This document shows, piece by piece, positions 1 through 8,766 of a stretch of 64,000 nt of DNA. Below the pieces are notes generated by a model, which saw nothing but the letters and a program-made list of their open reading frames with translations, was not told where the DNA came from and made no database searches. Location of the stretch: the NCBI RefSeq assembly GCF_026625645.1, contig NZ_CP113056.1, positions 372,001-436,000 of the forward strand, given 5' to 3'. The position numbers and the translations under genes were made by a program. This DNA is from Ancylobacter sp. SL191 (GTDB taxonomy: Bacteria > Pseudomonadota > Alphaproteobacteria > Rhizobiales > Xanthobacteraceae). Within the stretch, counting starts at the first letter, position 1; the number at the start of each line of letters is the position of its first letter.

Positions 1-105
1 CACGGCGCAGAGCCGGGCATGGAGCGCGCGCAGGCAGCTCGCCTCATTGTACACGGGGACGACGATGGAGATCAGGCGAGCTTCCGCAGGGTGCATGTCC
101 GGCAT
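1..105 (-). CDS. Family 2 glycosyltransferase, N-terminal fragment (cut by window edge)
   Basis: Only the first 35 codons lie in the window; the rest runs off base 1. Reading the minus strand from the ATG at 105 gives a start MPDMHPAEARLISIVVP followed by VYNEASCLRAL. The hydrophobic strand ending in VVPVYNE is the classic beginning of a GT-A fold family 2 glycosyltransferase, such as the dolichol-phosphate mannosyltransferase or ArnC type, where it binds the nucleotide sugar. The gene is divergent from a YdjC-type deacetylase at 242. That pairing is common in lipid-linked or envelope sugar modification loci, which supports an envelope role. The substrate cannot be judged from this fragment. 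Confidence 0.75.
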   Translation of the reverse strand, partial: MPDMHPAEARLISIVVPVYNEASCLRALHARLCAV

Positions 106-241
106 GTTTTCGTCGCTGGTTTTACTTGACGCCTACCGTCAGGGAAGGCCACCTGTCAAATCTCTAGAGCAGTTTTGGCTGTTCTGAAGCTTGCGAAGAC
201 GTAAAATCGGATTGTGAAGTTTGTTAGGCGTGACGAAACCC

Positions 242-1108
242 ATGGATGATGACGGCACAGCAATAGTAGTTTGCGCCGATGATTACGGTTTGAGCATGGG
301 CGTTTGTGATGCAATTGAGCGCCTGATCGTTCAGCGGAGGCTTTCCGCGACCGGGGCGATGACCGGCATGGCGGGCTGGCGGGCCCGCGCGGGCGATTTC
401 CGCGCGCTCATTCGCCAGCACCCGGCCGATGTCGGCCTGCATTTCACGCTCACCGGCCAGCGCCCGCTCACCCCGGCGCGGGGGCTGGCGCGGGACGGGC
501 GCCTGCCGGAAATCGGCCCGCTGATCCTGCGCGCCTTCGCCGGCACGCTGCCGCGCTCCGCCATTCAGGACGAACTGCGCGCCCAGCTCGACGCCTTCGA
601 GGATGAATGGGGCGCGCCGCCCGATTTTCTCGACGGCCACCAGCACGCCCATGGCCTGCCGGGCATCCGCGAGATCGTGGTGGAAGAACTTTCCCGCCGC
701 TATGGCGGCGCGGATATCTGGCTGCGCAATTGCCGCGAACCGGCGGCCTGGGCGCGGCGGCGCGGGCATGGTTGGCGCAAGGCGCTGCTCATCGGCACGC
801 TGACCGCCGGCACCGCCCGGCGCGCCGCCGCTGCCGGCATTGCGTCCAATGACAGCTTCCGGGGCCTGTATGATTTCGGGCCGGAGCCCGGCTTTCGCAC
901 GGTCTTCCGCGCGGCGCTGCAGGGGCCGGGGGAGCGGGTGCTGGTGCACTGCCATCCCGGCACGGTGGATGAGGAACTGCGCCGCCTCGATCCGCTGCTG
1001 GAGCCACGCGAGCACGAGTTAGCCTATCTCACCTCCGACGCCTGCGCCGAGGATCTCGCCACCGCCGGGGTTCGGCCGGCGCGCTTCCGGGAGACCGGCG
1101 GGCGCTGA
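242..1108 (+). CDS. ChbG/HpnK (YdjC) family carbohydrate deacetylase
   Basis: The protein has about 288 residues. The N-terminal CADDYG strand and the later DGHQHAHG motif supply the Asp and His metal ligands of the YdjC fold, and HCHPG near residue 240 is a further conserved His segment. Family members remove acetyl groups from N-acetylated sugars, for example chitobiose (ChbG) or acetylglucosaminyl hopanoids (HpnK). I chose the ATG at 242; an upstream in-frame TTG at 221 would add seven residues, and neither has a strong ribosome binding site. It is divergent from a family 2 glycosyltransferase, which suggests the two build and trim an envelope or lipid-linked sugar. The substrate is not known. 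Confidence 0.85.
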   Translation: MDDDGTAIVVCADDYGLSMGVCDAIERLIVQRRLSATGAMTGMAGWRARAGDFRALIRQHPADVGLHFTLTGQRPLTPARGLARDGRLPEIGPLILRAFAGTLPRSAIQDELRAQLDAFEDEWGAPPDFLDGHQHAHGLPGIREIVVEELSRRYGGADIWLRNCREPAAWARRRGHGWRKALLIGTLTAGTARRAAAAGIASNDSFRGLYDFGPEPGFRTVFRAALQGPGERVLVHCHPGTVDEELRRLDPLLEPREHELAYLTSDACAEDLATAGVRPARFRETGGR

Positions 1109-1111
1109 GGT

Positions 1112-1537
1112 TCAGCGGCGCGGCGCTTCCGGCGCGGCGTCTCCCACCACCTCGGGCCGGTCGGCGGCGGCGAGGCGGCCCTCCTCGGCCTTGTAGTAAA
1201 ACTGGCTCGCCACCAGCCAGCCCTTGAGCGGGCGCAGCGGCGGGATGCAGGTCAGCAGCAGCACCGGCAGTGTGGTGAAGAGGTGGACCCAATAGGGCAC
1301 CTGATAGGCCACCTCCAGCCAGATGCCGAACAGCACGGCCGGGATGCACACGAAGCAGATGACGAAGAAGGCCGGCCCATCCGCCGGATCGGCGAAGGAA
1401 TAATCGAGCTCGCAAACCTCGCAGCGCGGCGCCAGGGCGAGGAAGCCGTCGAACAGATGCCCCTGCCCGCAGCGGGGGCAACGCCCCTTCACACCGGTCT
1501 CAAAGGGCGACAGCCTCGGCCATTCGCGCGCGGACAT
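1112..1537 (-). CDS. DUF983 family membrane protein
   Basis: The protein has about 141 residues. It opens with a zinc-ribbon-like pair of Cys motifs, CPRCG near residue 20 and CEVC near residue 40, followed by two hydrophobic helices (FFVICFVCIPAVLFG and the VHLFTTLPVLLLTCIPPL stretch). This layout is typical of DUF983, a family of inner-membrane proteins common in Alphaproteobacteria with no established function. I used the second Met (1537) because GGGAGAGA lies just upstream; an ATG at 1555 would add six residues but has no such site. It converges on the YdjC gene, with only three bases between the stop codons. Confidence 0.85.
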   Translation of the reverse strand: MSAREWPRLSPFETGVKGRCPRCGQGHLFDGFLALAPRCEVCELDYSFADPADGPAFFVICFVCIPAVLFGIWLEVAYQVPYWVHLFTTLPVLLLTCIPPLRPLKGWLVASQFYYKAEEGRLAAADRPEVVGDAAPEAPRR

Positions 1538-1765
1538 GCTGGTCTCTCCCGTCATGGGCGGCGGCGCGTCCCATCGGCGCCGCCTTGGAAATGCGCGCGG
1601 GACGCCATCAAGTCAATAAATGACTGCAAACATTTATACAGTCAATTTGCATTCAATAGCGTCATGTATGGATCAGCGGCTTCCGCTACCGCAAGGGCGA
1701 CGTTAACCAATTGCGGCGAATCTTGGCGGGCATCGAATGGTCGATTCGCCCCGCACGAGTTTCGT

Positions 1766-1975
1766 ATGAGTAACGTCATCCCCTTCCCGGCCCGCCTCCG
1801 TGAGCCCGAGCCGAACGACTTCGACATCGACCTGTTCACCGCCGTGGACGTGGCCATTCGCGACCTGCGCGACATCGCCCAGCGGCTGCGCGGTGACGTC
1901 ACCGGGCAGGAGCAGGCGGAGGAATGCATGCTCATGCTCGCCCGCGCCCTGGAGAGCGCCCGCCTGAGCGGCTGA
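1766..1975 (+). CDS. Small conserved-looking hypothetical protein (69 aa)
   Basis: This is a short acidic helical protein starting MSNVIPFPARLREPEP. The VIPFPAR start is common among small uncharacterised alphaproteobacterial proteins. It has no signal peptide or membrane segment. The region upstream (about 1600-1700) is visibly AT-richer than its surroundings and probably holds promoters for this gene and for the DUF983 gene on the other strand. The downstream neighbour ExoD converges on it. The same frame stays open further upstream, but that part overlaps DUF983 and is a shadow. I do not recognise a function. Confidence 0.55.
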   Translation: MSNVIPFPARLREPEPNDFDIDLFTAVDVAIRDLRDIAQRLRGDVTGQEQAEECMLMLARALESARLSG

Positions 1976-1981
1976 GGGGCG

Positions 1982-2668
1982 TCAGGCGATGAAGCTCTTG
2001 ACGAGGTAAAGGGCGGTCTGCAGGAACGCCCAGATGACGCCCGAGACCACGCCGAGCGATCCGAACGCCAGCGCCATGCCGGCGAGGATCCAGATGCCGT
2101 CGCGCTCCAATATGCCGAGCGCGAGAATGCAGATGGCGAGCGCCGGCAGCATGTTGCCAAGCGGAATCGGCAGCACCAGCACGATCGCCAGCACGAAGCA
2201 CATGATGCCGATGACATATTCGGCCGGCGGATGCGCCAGCGCGCCGAAGCGCGGCTGAAGCAGACGCTCCGCCTTGGCGAGCCAGGGCACCGCCTTGTCG
2301 ATGAAGCTGGCGAAGTCACTGCGCGCGATGGACCGCCCGGCGATCACCCCCGGCAGCCAGGGCTGCATGCCGAGCGCGAGCTGCGCGGTGAGGAAGATCA
2401 GCGGCGCGCCGAGAATGGTCGAGGTGCCCGGCGGGGTCGGCAGCACATTCGGTAGCGCGAAGATCAGCATCAGCGGCCCGAAGGCCCGCTCCTGCATGGC
2501 GTGCAGGAGATCGCCCACCGCGATACGCTCGCGGCTGGTGTCGTTGGCGATGCGGCTCAGCACATCCGACAGGCGCACGGTCTCGTCCGTCGCACCCGCC
2601 GAATCGTCCGGCGTTTCCGGTGCGGGCTCGCGCACCGTCGTGTCGTCGGACGAGAAATCGCTGGGCAA
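1982..2668 (-). CDS. exoD: ExoD family exopolysaccharide synthesis membrane protein
   Basis: The protein has about 228 residues. Its N-terminal part includes RLSDVLSRIAND and then GDLLHAMQERAFGPLMLIFA followed by LPNVLPTPPG, the hallmark stretch of ExoD, with several hydrophobic helices toward the C-terminus. In Sinorhizobium meliloti exoD mutants are altered in exopolysaccharide production and alkali sensitivity; the biochemical role is unknown. The start is uncertain: I chose the TTG at 2668 because AGGAG lies about 10 bases upstream. A longer version from a TTG at 2761 would add 31 non-conserved residues. A tiny membrane peptide gene lies immediately upstream on the same strand. Confidence 0.85.
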   Translation of the reverse strand: MPSDFSSDDTTVREPAPETPDDSAGATDETVRLSDVLSRIANDTSRERIAVGDLLHAMQERAFGPLMLIFALPNVLPTPPGTSTILGAPLIFLTAQLALGMQPWLPGVIAGRSIARSDFASFIDKAVPWLAKAERLLQPRFGALAHPPAEYVIGIMCFVLAIVLVLPIPLGNMLPALAICILALGILERDGIWILAGMALAFGSLGVVSGVIWAFLQTALYLVKSFIA

Positions 2669-2773
2669 GGCGAACCAACTCCTCACGGATGCCCGATCAC
2701 CGGGCTCCACGTCGGCTTCAGATAGGCGCCGATTGTGACGTTCACCAGAAGGCGGGCGCAATTTCCGCCGACG

Positions 2774-2866
2774 TCAGGTCCAGCTGAACAGGAAGGCGCC
2801 GACCGCCACCAGCAGGATCACCACGGCGGCGATCGAGTGCTTCATGGTCCATTGATGCATCGTCAT
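2774..2866 (-). CDS. 30-residue single-span membrane peptide
   Basis: The minus strand encodes MTMHQWTMKHSIAAVV and then ILLVAVGAFLFSWT, ending in TGA. The design is a short polar start, one hydrophobic helix of about 19 residues (roughly 11-29) and almost no tail. GGGAG sits seven bases before the ATG, in the stretch AAAGGGAGCGTGCC, which is a better ribosome binding site than many genes nearby have. It lies just upstream of exoD on the same strand and could be co-transcribed. Such peptides are usually missed by gene callers. No function can be assigned; it could modulate a membrane partner such as ExoD, which is inference. Confidence 0.55.
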   Translation of the reverse strand: MTMHQWTMKHSIAAVVILLVAVGAFLFSWT

Positions 2867-3008
2867 GGCACGCTCCCTTTTCCGCCCCCGGTGTGCCGCC
2901 TCCTCAACCTGACGTCAATTGATCAATCGCTCCGAAGCAGCTAGCGAGGCTGCCCTCACCGACCACCCGCGCGGCCGCCATGCCCGCATCTGCAGCTCAG
3001 GAGTTCCC

Positions 3009-4280
3009 ATGGCGTTCTGCGGCCTCGATTTCGGCACCTCCAACACCACGCTCGGCCTGTGGCGGGCCGGCGCGCCGGCGCTCGCCCCGCTGGAGGACGG
3101 CAAGGTGACGGTACCGAGCGCGGTGTTCTACGATCCCGCCGGCACGCTCTCCATCGGCCGCGACGCCATGGCGCGCTATGTCGCTGGTGAGAATGGCCGG
3201 CTGATGCGCAGCCTCAAGGCGGTGCTCGGGAGCCCGCTGATCGAGGAGAAGACGCAGATCGGCCGTCGCGCCATCGGCTTCCGCGATGTCATCGGTGACT
3301 TCCTGAAGACGGTGAAAGCCCGCGCGGAAGCGAGCACGGGGGCCGTTCTCGAACAGGTGGTGCTCGGCCGGCCGGTGTTCTTCGTCGATGACGACGCGGC
3401 CGCCAATCGCAAGGCCGAGGAGGCGCTGCGCGCCATTGCGGAGGGGGCGGGCTTCTCGGCCATCTCCACCCAGTTCGAGCCGATCGCCGCCGCGCTGGAT
3501 TATGAGCAGCAGGTGGGCGACGAGCAGATCGCGCTGATTGCCGATATTGGCGGCGGCACCTCGGATTTTTCCATCGTCCGCCTCGGCCCGCAGCGCGCCC
3601 GCAAGGCCGAGCGCGACGACGACATTCTCGCCAATGACGGCGTGCGCATCGGCGGCACGGATTTCGACCGCTATCTGTCGCTCGGCACGCTAATGCCGCT
3701 GCTCGGCTTCCGCAGCCCGATGAAGCGGGCGGGTCGGGATGTCCCGAGCGGCTATTTCCACGAGCTCGCCACCTGGTCGAGCATCAACCGGCTCTACACC
3801 GCTAAGACCCTGCGCGAGCTGACCGAGGTGCGGCGCGAGGCGGCCAACCCGGCGCTGGTCGAGCGGCTGATCCGCGTGGTCGAGGAGCAGCGCGGGCATA
3901 CGCTGGCCATGGCGGCGGAAGAGGCCAAGATCGCCCTCACCGACGCGCCGCGTGCCGAGATCGAGCTGAACTGGCTGGAGGCCGGCCTCTCGCTCGGCAT
4001 CACGCCGGAGGAGCTTGAGACGCATACCAGCGCGCTGGCCGAGCGCATCGCCGGGCGCATCGCGCTTTGCCTCACCCAGGCCAGCCTCGCGGGCGACGCC
4101 ATCGATGCGCTGTTCCTCACCGGCGGCTCGACGCGCCTTGCCCATGTGCGCACCGCCATCATCGCCGCCCTGCCGGACGCGCGGGTGGTGGAGGGCGACA
4201 CCTTCGGCTCGGTCGGCACCGGCCTCGCCATCGAGGCCGCGCGACGGTATGGCGGCTCAACCGTGCCGCAGGTGAAATGA
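3009..4280 (+). CDS. Hsp70-family chaperone-like ATPase (YegD-like)
   Basis: The protein has 423 residues, so it is essentially an Hsp70 nucleotide-binding domain without the full substrate-binding and lid regions. The phosphate-1 loop is GLDFGTSNTTLG, the phosphate-2 loop is IADIGGGTSDFS near residue 180, and the adenosine motif is LFLTGGSTRL near residue 375. Length and motifs match the YegD group of Hsp70 relatives in E. coli. The client is unknown. The start was set at 3009, where AGGAG precedes the ATG; the frame is open upstream but lacks a better start. It converges with the aldehyde dehydrogenase, and the two 3' ends overlap by 24 bases. Confidence 0.88.
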   Translation: MAFCGLDFGTSNTTLGLWRAGAPALAPLEDGKVTVPSAVFYDPAGTLSIGRDAMARYVAGENGRLMRSLKAVLGSPLIEEKTQIGRRAIGFRDVIGDFLKTVKARAEASTGAVLEQVVLGRPVFFVDDDAAANRKAEEALRAIAEGAGFSAISTQFEPIAAALDYEQQVGDEQIALIADIGGGTSDFSIVRLGPQRARKAERDDDILANDGVRIGGTDFDRYLSLGTLMPLLGFRSPMKRAGRDVPSGYFHELATWSSINRLYTAKTLRELTEVRREAANPALVERLIRVVEEQRGHTLAMAAEEAKIALTDAPRAEIELNWLEAGLSLGITPEELETHTSALAERIAGRIALCLTQASLAGDAIDALFLTGGSTRLAHVRTAIIAALPDARVVEGDTFGSVGTGLAIEAARRYGGSTVPQVK

Positions 4281-5645
4281 CTTCGGCCGGGTAAGCATCT
4301 CGAAGCCGATGCGCGAGAGCGTGGCGCCCCGCCCGGTGTCCTTCACCCCGGTCCAGGCGAGGCCGGGATCGAGATAGTCGCAACGGTTCATGAACACGGT
4401 GCCGGTCTCGATCTCGTTGCCGAGCGCCTCGGCGGTCTCCACATCGGCGGTCCAGATCGAGGCGGTGAGGCCGTAGACGCTGTCATTCATCAGCGCCAGC
4501 GCCTGCGCGTCGTCCGTCACCTTCATGATGCCGACCACCGGGCCGAAGCTCTCCTGCGTCATCACCGACATGGAGTGATCGACACCGGTGAGCACCTGCG
4601 GGGCGAGATAGGGCGTGCCCGCGCGGTTGGCGGGGAAGCGGGCGGGGTCGATATGGGCGGTCGCGCCCTTGCCCACGGCCTCGGCGATCTGGCCGCGGAT
4701 CAGGTCGGCGAAGCGGCCCTGCGCCATCGGGCCGAGCGTGGTCGCCTCGTCCAGCGGGTTGCCGAGCACATAGCCGGCGGTGAGATCGACAAAGCCCTCA
4801 ATGAAGCGGTCATAGAGGCTCTCATGCACATAGATGCGCTCGATGCCGCAGCAGCACTGGCCAGAATTGTAGAAGGCGCCGTCGACAAGGTTCTCCACCG
4901 CGAAGGCGAGGTCGGCATCGGCGCGCACATAAGCGGGATCCTTGCCGCCGAGCTCCAGCCCGAGCGGGGTGAACGTGCCCGCCGCCGCACGCTCGATGGC
5001 GCGCCCGCCTTCCACCGAGCCGGTGAAATTGACGAAATCGACCGCACCCGAGCCGATGAGGCGGGAGGTCTGGTCGTGTGTCAGCACGAGATTGGTGAAC
5101 AGGCCCTTGGGCAGGCCGGCGCGGTCCATCGCCATCTGGAAGCGCTCGCCGACCAGAATGGTCTGTGCCGCGTGCTTCAGCAGCACCGCATTGCCGGCAA
5201 TGAGCGCCGGGGCGATGGTGTTGACCGCCGTGAGATAGGGGTAGTTCCACGGCGCGACGACCAGCACGATGCCGAGCGGGTCGCGCTTCACATAGCGGCG
5301 GAAGCCGTCGCGCGCATCATGCGGCACGACCGGGTCGAGCGCGCCGCGCGCCGCCATCTCCACCACGTAGCGCACGCGCTCCTCGAAGCCGCGGAACTCG
5401 CCGCCATTGCGCACCGGCCGGCCCATCTGCTGGGCGAGCTCGGGCACGATCTCCTGATTCATCGCCAGCATGGCGTCGAGGAAGCGCAGCACATGGGCGG
5501 AACGCTCGGCGATCGGCACCTGCCGCCAGTCGCGCTGGGCGATGCGGGCCGCCTCCAGCGCGGCGGCAAGGGAGGAATCGCTGGCGGCCGGGCGGCGGGC
5601 CAGTTCGGTGCCGTCGATCGGGGAAATGCAGACGATATCGCTCAT
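4257..5645 (-). CDS. NAD(P)-dependent aldehyde dehydrogenase
   Basis: The protein has about 462 residues and the full ALDH superfamily layout. VVAPWNYPYL is the Rossmann entry, FTGSVEGGRAI the cofactor-binding turn, LELGGKDP supplies the general-base Glu, and NSGQCCCG holds the catalytic Cys. QESFGPVVGI and the late FMNRCDYLDP segment complete the fold. It oxidises an aldehyde to the acid. The overall shape is closest to succinate-semialdehyde or medium-chain aldehyde enzymes, but the substrate is not determinable. The second Met (5645) is preferred, as MSDIVCISP aligns with usual starts; an ATG at 5666 is the alternative. It shares the intergenic region 5646-5852 with the diguanylate cyclase gene. 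Confidence 0.92.
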   Translation of the reverse strand: MSDIVCISPIDGTELARRPAASDSSLAAALEAARIAQRDWRQVPIAERSAHVLRFLDAMLAMNQEIVPELAQQMGRPVRNGGEFRGFEERVRYVVEMAARGALDPVVPHDARDGFRRYVKRDPLGIVLVVAPWNYPYLTAVNTIAPALIAGNAVLLKHAAQTILVGERFQMAMDRAGLPKGLFTNLVLTHDQTSRLIGSGAVDFVNFTGSVEGGRAIERAAAGTFTPLGLELGGKDPAYVRADADLAFAVENLVDGAFYNSGQCCCGIERIYVHESLYDRFIEGFVDLTAGYVLGNPLDEATTLGPMAQGRFADLIRGQIAEAVGKGATAHIDPARFPANRAGTPYLAPQVLTGVDHSMSVMTQESFGPVVGIMKVTDDAQALALMNDSVYGLTASIWTADVETAEALGNEIETGTVFMNRCDYLDPGLAWTGVKDTGRGATLSRIGFEMLTRPKSFHLRHG

Positions 5646-5852
5646 GAACCTGCCCTCGCTGGTCATCTGCCTATAGCGCGGCGCCCCTTCACCCGTCCAT
5701 CAGCGCCGATAGTGGCTGCTGGAGCATAGGCAAAACCTATCAAGATGCGTCTGCGGTGCCTTGGTAGTGCCGATTTCGCGCGGATGTTCGCTATATCTGA
5801 GGGTCATCGCTGAACACCGGCACCCGTCCGCCGGCACGCATGATGGTCGCTG

Positions 5853-7328
5853 ATGCTGAAACTCTCTCCCGATATGGCGACCGCCGACACAACCGACGCC
5901 CGCACCGACGCCATGATGTTCGACCTCGCGCCGATCTCTCTGTGGCTTGAGGATTTCAGCGCGGTGAAGGCGCTGTTCGAGCAATGGCGGGCCGAGGGGG
6001 TGATCTCGCTGCGTGAGCATCTGCGCGGGCGACCGGAGCGGGTGGCGGAGTGTTCCCGGCGCATCCGCGTGCTCAAGGTGAACCAGCGCACGCTCGACCT
6101 GTTCGAGGCCAACAGCCTCGACCACCTCGTCGCCCATCTCGACAAGGTGTTCCGCGACGACATGCTGAAGACCCATATCGAGGAGCTGTCGCAGCTCTGG
6201 GACGGGCATCGCAGCTTCGCCAGCCATACGGTGAACTACACCCTGTCGGGGCAGCGCCTCGACATCCAGCTCAAGGGCCAGGTTTTGCCCGGCTATGAGG
6301 AGAGCCTGGAACGGGTGCTTCTCGCGGTGGAGGATGTGAGCAGTCGCGAAACCGCGCGCCGGCAGGCGGCGCAGGCGGAAATCTATGCGCGCGGCCTGTT
6401 CGAGCATTCGCCGGTTTCGCTCTGGGTGGAGGATTTCTCCAGCATCAAGCACCTGCTCGACGATGTGCGCCGCCGCGGCATCACGGATCTGCGCGTCTTC
6501 ACCGACGTCCACCCCGAATTCGTCGAGCGCTGCATCAGCGAGGTGCGCGTCATCGACGTGAACCAGCACACGCTCGACATGTTCGGCGCGGCGAGCAAGT
6601 CCGACCTGATCGCCCATATGGGAGCGGTGTTCCGCGACGAGATGCACCGGCATTTCCGCGAGCAGCTCATCGAATTGTGGAACGGCAAGCTGTTCCACCA
6701 GCGCGAGGTGGTGAACTACACGCTTGGCGGCGACGAGCTGCATGTGCATCTGCAATTCTCGGTGCTGCCGGGCCGCGAAGAGGACTGGTCGCTGGTGCAG
6801 GTCGCGCTCACCGACATCACCGCGCGCAAGAAGGCCGAGGCCTATCTCGAATATCTCGGCCAGCACGATGTGCTGACCAAGCTCTACAACCGCTCATTCT
6901 ATGCCGACGAGTTGAACCGGCTGGAGCGCAAGGGGCCCTTCCCGGTCACCATCATCATGGTGGACCTGAACAATCTGAAGCTGGTCAACGACCAGCTCGG
7001 CCATGCCGCCGGCGACACGCTGCTGCGCCGGGCCGGCGAGGTGCTGGCCAAGGCGGTGGACCGGCCGAGCTGCGCCGCCCGCATCGGCGGCGACGAGTTC
7101 GCCATCCTCCTGCCGGGTGTCGATGTCGCGGGCGGGCAGGCGGCGATCGAGAATATCGGCAAGCTGATCGAGCTGAACAACCAGTTCTATTCCGCCACCA
7201 CCCTCTCGGTGTCGATGGGCATGGCGACAAGCCTCGCCGGCGAGCGGCTGGAGCAGGTGGTCAAGCGCGCCGACTTCGCGATGTACCAGCACAAGCGCGG
7301 ACAGGGCGTCGCGACGCCCGACGCCTGA
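5853..7328 (+). CDS. Diguanylate cyclase with two tandem PAS-like sensor units
   Basis: The protein has 491 residues. Two similar sensor units run from about residue 24 to 156 and 158 to 295; both open with a P-[IV]-S-L-W-[LV]-E-D-F motif and share VNQ(R/H)TLD(L/M)F and VNYTL segments, so they arose by internal duplication. A short linker (ITARKKAEAYLEYLGQHD) leads to a GGDEF domain with an intact RIGGDEFAIL active loop near residue 410. An RxxD inhibitory site at the usual spacing is absent (the position reads DRPS), so product inhibition is unlikely. It should make cyclic di-GMP in response to a signal sensed in the cytoplasm, since no membrane helix is visible. It is divergent from the aldehyde dehydrogenase. 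Confidence 0.9.
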   Translation: MLKLSPDMATADTTDARTDAMMFDLAPISLWLEDFSAVKALFEQWRAEGVISLREHLRGRPERVAECSRRIRVLKVNQRTLDLFEANSLDHLVAHLDKVFRDDMLKTHIEELSQLWDGHRSFASHTVNYTLSGQRLDIQLKGQVLPGYEESLERVLLAVEDVSSRETARRQAAQAEIYARGLFEHSPVSLWVEDFSSIKHLLDDVRRRGITDLRVFTDVHPEFVERCISEVRVIDVNQHTLDMFGAASKSDLIAHMGAVFRDEMHRHFREQLIELWNGKLFHQREVVNYTLGGDELHVHLQFSVLPGREEDWSLVQVALTDITARKKAEAYLEYLGQHDVLTKLYNRSFYADELNRLERKGPFPVTIIMVDLNNLKLVNDQLGHAAGDTLLRRAGEVLAKAVDRPSCAARIGGDEFAILLPGVDVAGGQAAIENIGKLIELNNQFYSATTLSVSMGMATSLAGERLEQVVKRADFAMYQHKRGQGVATPDA

Positions 7329-7337
7329 GATGAGGCT

Positions 7338-7757
7338 TCAGGCACGGATGGTGAGGTGCTCCAGCGCGGCCAGATGCACCACGCAGATCTTGTTGCCCTC
7401 GGGATCGCGGAAATAGGCGCCGTAATAGTCGGGCGCATAGCTCGGGCGCAGGCCCGGCTTGCCCTCGTCGATCCCGCCCGCCTCGATCGCCGCCTGCCAG
7501 GCCGCGTCGACCGCTGCCGGAGACGGGGCGGCGAAGCTGACCTGCGTGCCATTGCCCCAGGTGGCTGGCAGCCCGTTGAACGGCAGTTGCACGAAGAATT
7601 GTGGCCAGCGGCTGCCCGGCATCACCCACATGGCGCCATCCGGCCCGCCATCGGAGGGCTCGTCCACGCGCGTGAGCCCGAGCGGGGACAGTACCTTGTC
7701 GTAAAAGCCGGTGAGGAGGGTGAGGTCGCGGGCACCGAGGATGATGTGGCTGAACAT
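7338..7757 (-). CDS. VOC family (glyoxalase/bleomycin resistance-like) protein
   Basis: The protein has 139 residues, the usual size for one vicinal-oxygen-chelate domain with two beta-alpha-beta-beta-beta halves. The first half starts MFSHIILGARDLT with the metal-ligand His near residue 4. The second ends in YYGAYFRDPEGNKICVV, the characteristic C-terminal strand with its Glu/Asn-Lys segment. Family members are metal-dependent lyases, dioxygenases or binding proteins; nothing here fixes the substrate. It converges on the diguanylate cyclase gene and is divergent from fpr. Confidence 0.85.
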   Translation of the reverse strand: MFSHIILGARDLTLLTGFYDKVLSPLGLTRVDEPSDGGPDGAMWVMPGSRWPQFFVQLPFNGLPATWGNGTQVSFAAPSPAAVDAAWQAAIEAGGIDEGKPGLRPSYAPDYYGAYFRDPEGNKICVVHLAALEHLTIRA

Positions 7758-7936
7758 TGATCTGACTCATGGAAGGGGAGCAGAAGGCGGCCAAGGTGAT
7801 GTGGCGCGCCCGCTCTCCACCGGCAAGGCCTGCGTTCAGAAGGGTCGACAGGCCGGCGATTGCGCAGTAAAGGGTGCCCCAGGGAATTACATGGACTTCC
7901 GGTTTGTTTGGAAGTTTTCACTTAGACGGTTTGTAA

Positions 7937-8710
7937 ATGAGCAACCTGCATCACGAACGCGTCCTGTCGGTGCATCACTGGACGGACAATCTGTTCACCT
8001 TCACCACGACGCGCGACCCGGCGCTGCGCTTCAAGAACGGGCAGTTCGTGATGATCGGGCTGCCGGTCGACGGCAAGCCGCTGCTGCGCGCCTATTCCAT
8101 CGCCAGCGCCAATTACGAGGAGACCCTCGAGTTCTTCTCCATCAAGGTGCAGAACGGCCCGCTGACCTCGCGTCTCCAGCACCTCAAGGTGGGTGACGAG
8201 GTGATCGTCGGGCGCAAGCCGACCGGCACGCTGCTGGTGGATTATCTCGTCCCCGGCCGCCGGCTCTATCTGCTCGCGACCGGCACGGGCCTCGCGCCCT
8301 TCATGAGCCTGATCAAGGATCCCGAGACCTACGAGGCTTACGAGAAGGTGATCCTCGTGCACGGCGTGCGCACCGTGGGCGAGCTCGCCTATCAGGACTT
8401 CATCGAGAACGAGCTGCCGGACAACGAGTTCTTCGGCGAGTTGGTGCGCGAGAAGTTGGTCTATTACCCGACCGTGACGCGCGAGCCCTATCGCAACCAG
8501 GGCCGCATCACCGACCTCATCACCTCGGGCAAGCTGTTCGAGGATCTCGGCCTGCCGCCGCTCGACAAGGAAGACGACCGCGTCATGCTGTGCGGCAGCC
8601 CGCAGTTGCTCGACGATATGCGCGTCATCCTCAAGGAGCGCGGCTTCGAGGAAGGCTCGACCACGGAGCCGGGCGACTTCGTGATCGAGAAGGCCTTCGT
8701 CGAGAAGTAA
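7937..8710 (+). CDS. fpr: Ferredoxin--NADP+ reductase
   Basis: The protein has 257 residues, the normal bacterial Fpr size. RAYSIAS binds FAD, ATGTGLAPFMS binds the NADP pyrophosphate, and MLCGSPQLLDDM is the C-terminal nicotinamide-side motif. It moves electrons between NADPH and ferredoxin or flavodoxin in the cytoplasm, supplying Fe-S assembly, P450s and oxidative stress defence. The ATG at 7937 has no recognisable ribosome binding site; the preceding bases are GACGGTTTGTAA. The AT-rich stretch at about 7890-7935 contains a six-base inverted repeat (ACTTCC/GGAAGT) that may be regulatory. Confidence 0.95.
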   Translation: MSNLHHERVLSVHHWTDNLFTFTTTRDPALRFKNGQFVMIGLPVDGKPLLRAYSIASANYEETLEFFSIKVQNGPLTSRLQHLKVGDEVIVGRKPTGTLLVDYLVPGRRLYLLATGTGLAPFMSLIKDPETYEAYEKVILVHGVRTVGELAYQDFIENELPDNEFFGELVREKLVYYPTVTREPYRNQGRITDLITSGKLFEDLGLPPLDKEDDRVMLCGSPQLLDDMRVILKERGFEEGSTTEPGDFVIEKAFVEK

Positions 8711-8733
8711 GCTGCGTCGAGACGTGAGTGCCG

Positions 8734-8766
8734 GAACCGGCGCCCGCTCAGCGCAGGCGCCGGTTC
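8734..8766. terminator. Hairpin between converging genes, likely bidirectional terminator
   Basis: A perfect 11-base inverted repeat, GAACCGGCGCC and GGCGCCGGTTC, is separated by an 11-base loop whose first nine bases can pair further (CGC-TCA-GCG). It lies between the end of fpr and the end of the converging membrane protein gene, overlapping the last codons of the latter. No long T-run follows on either strand, so it is a terminator by position and stem strength only. Confidence 0.5.
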
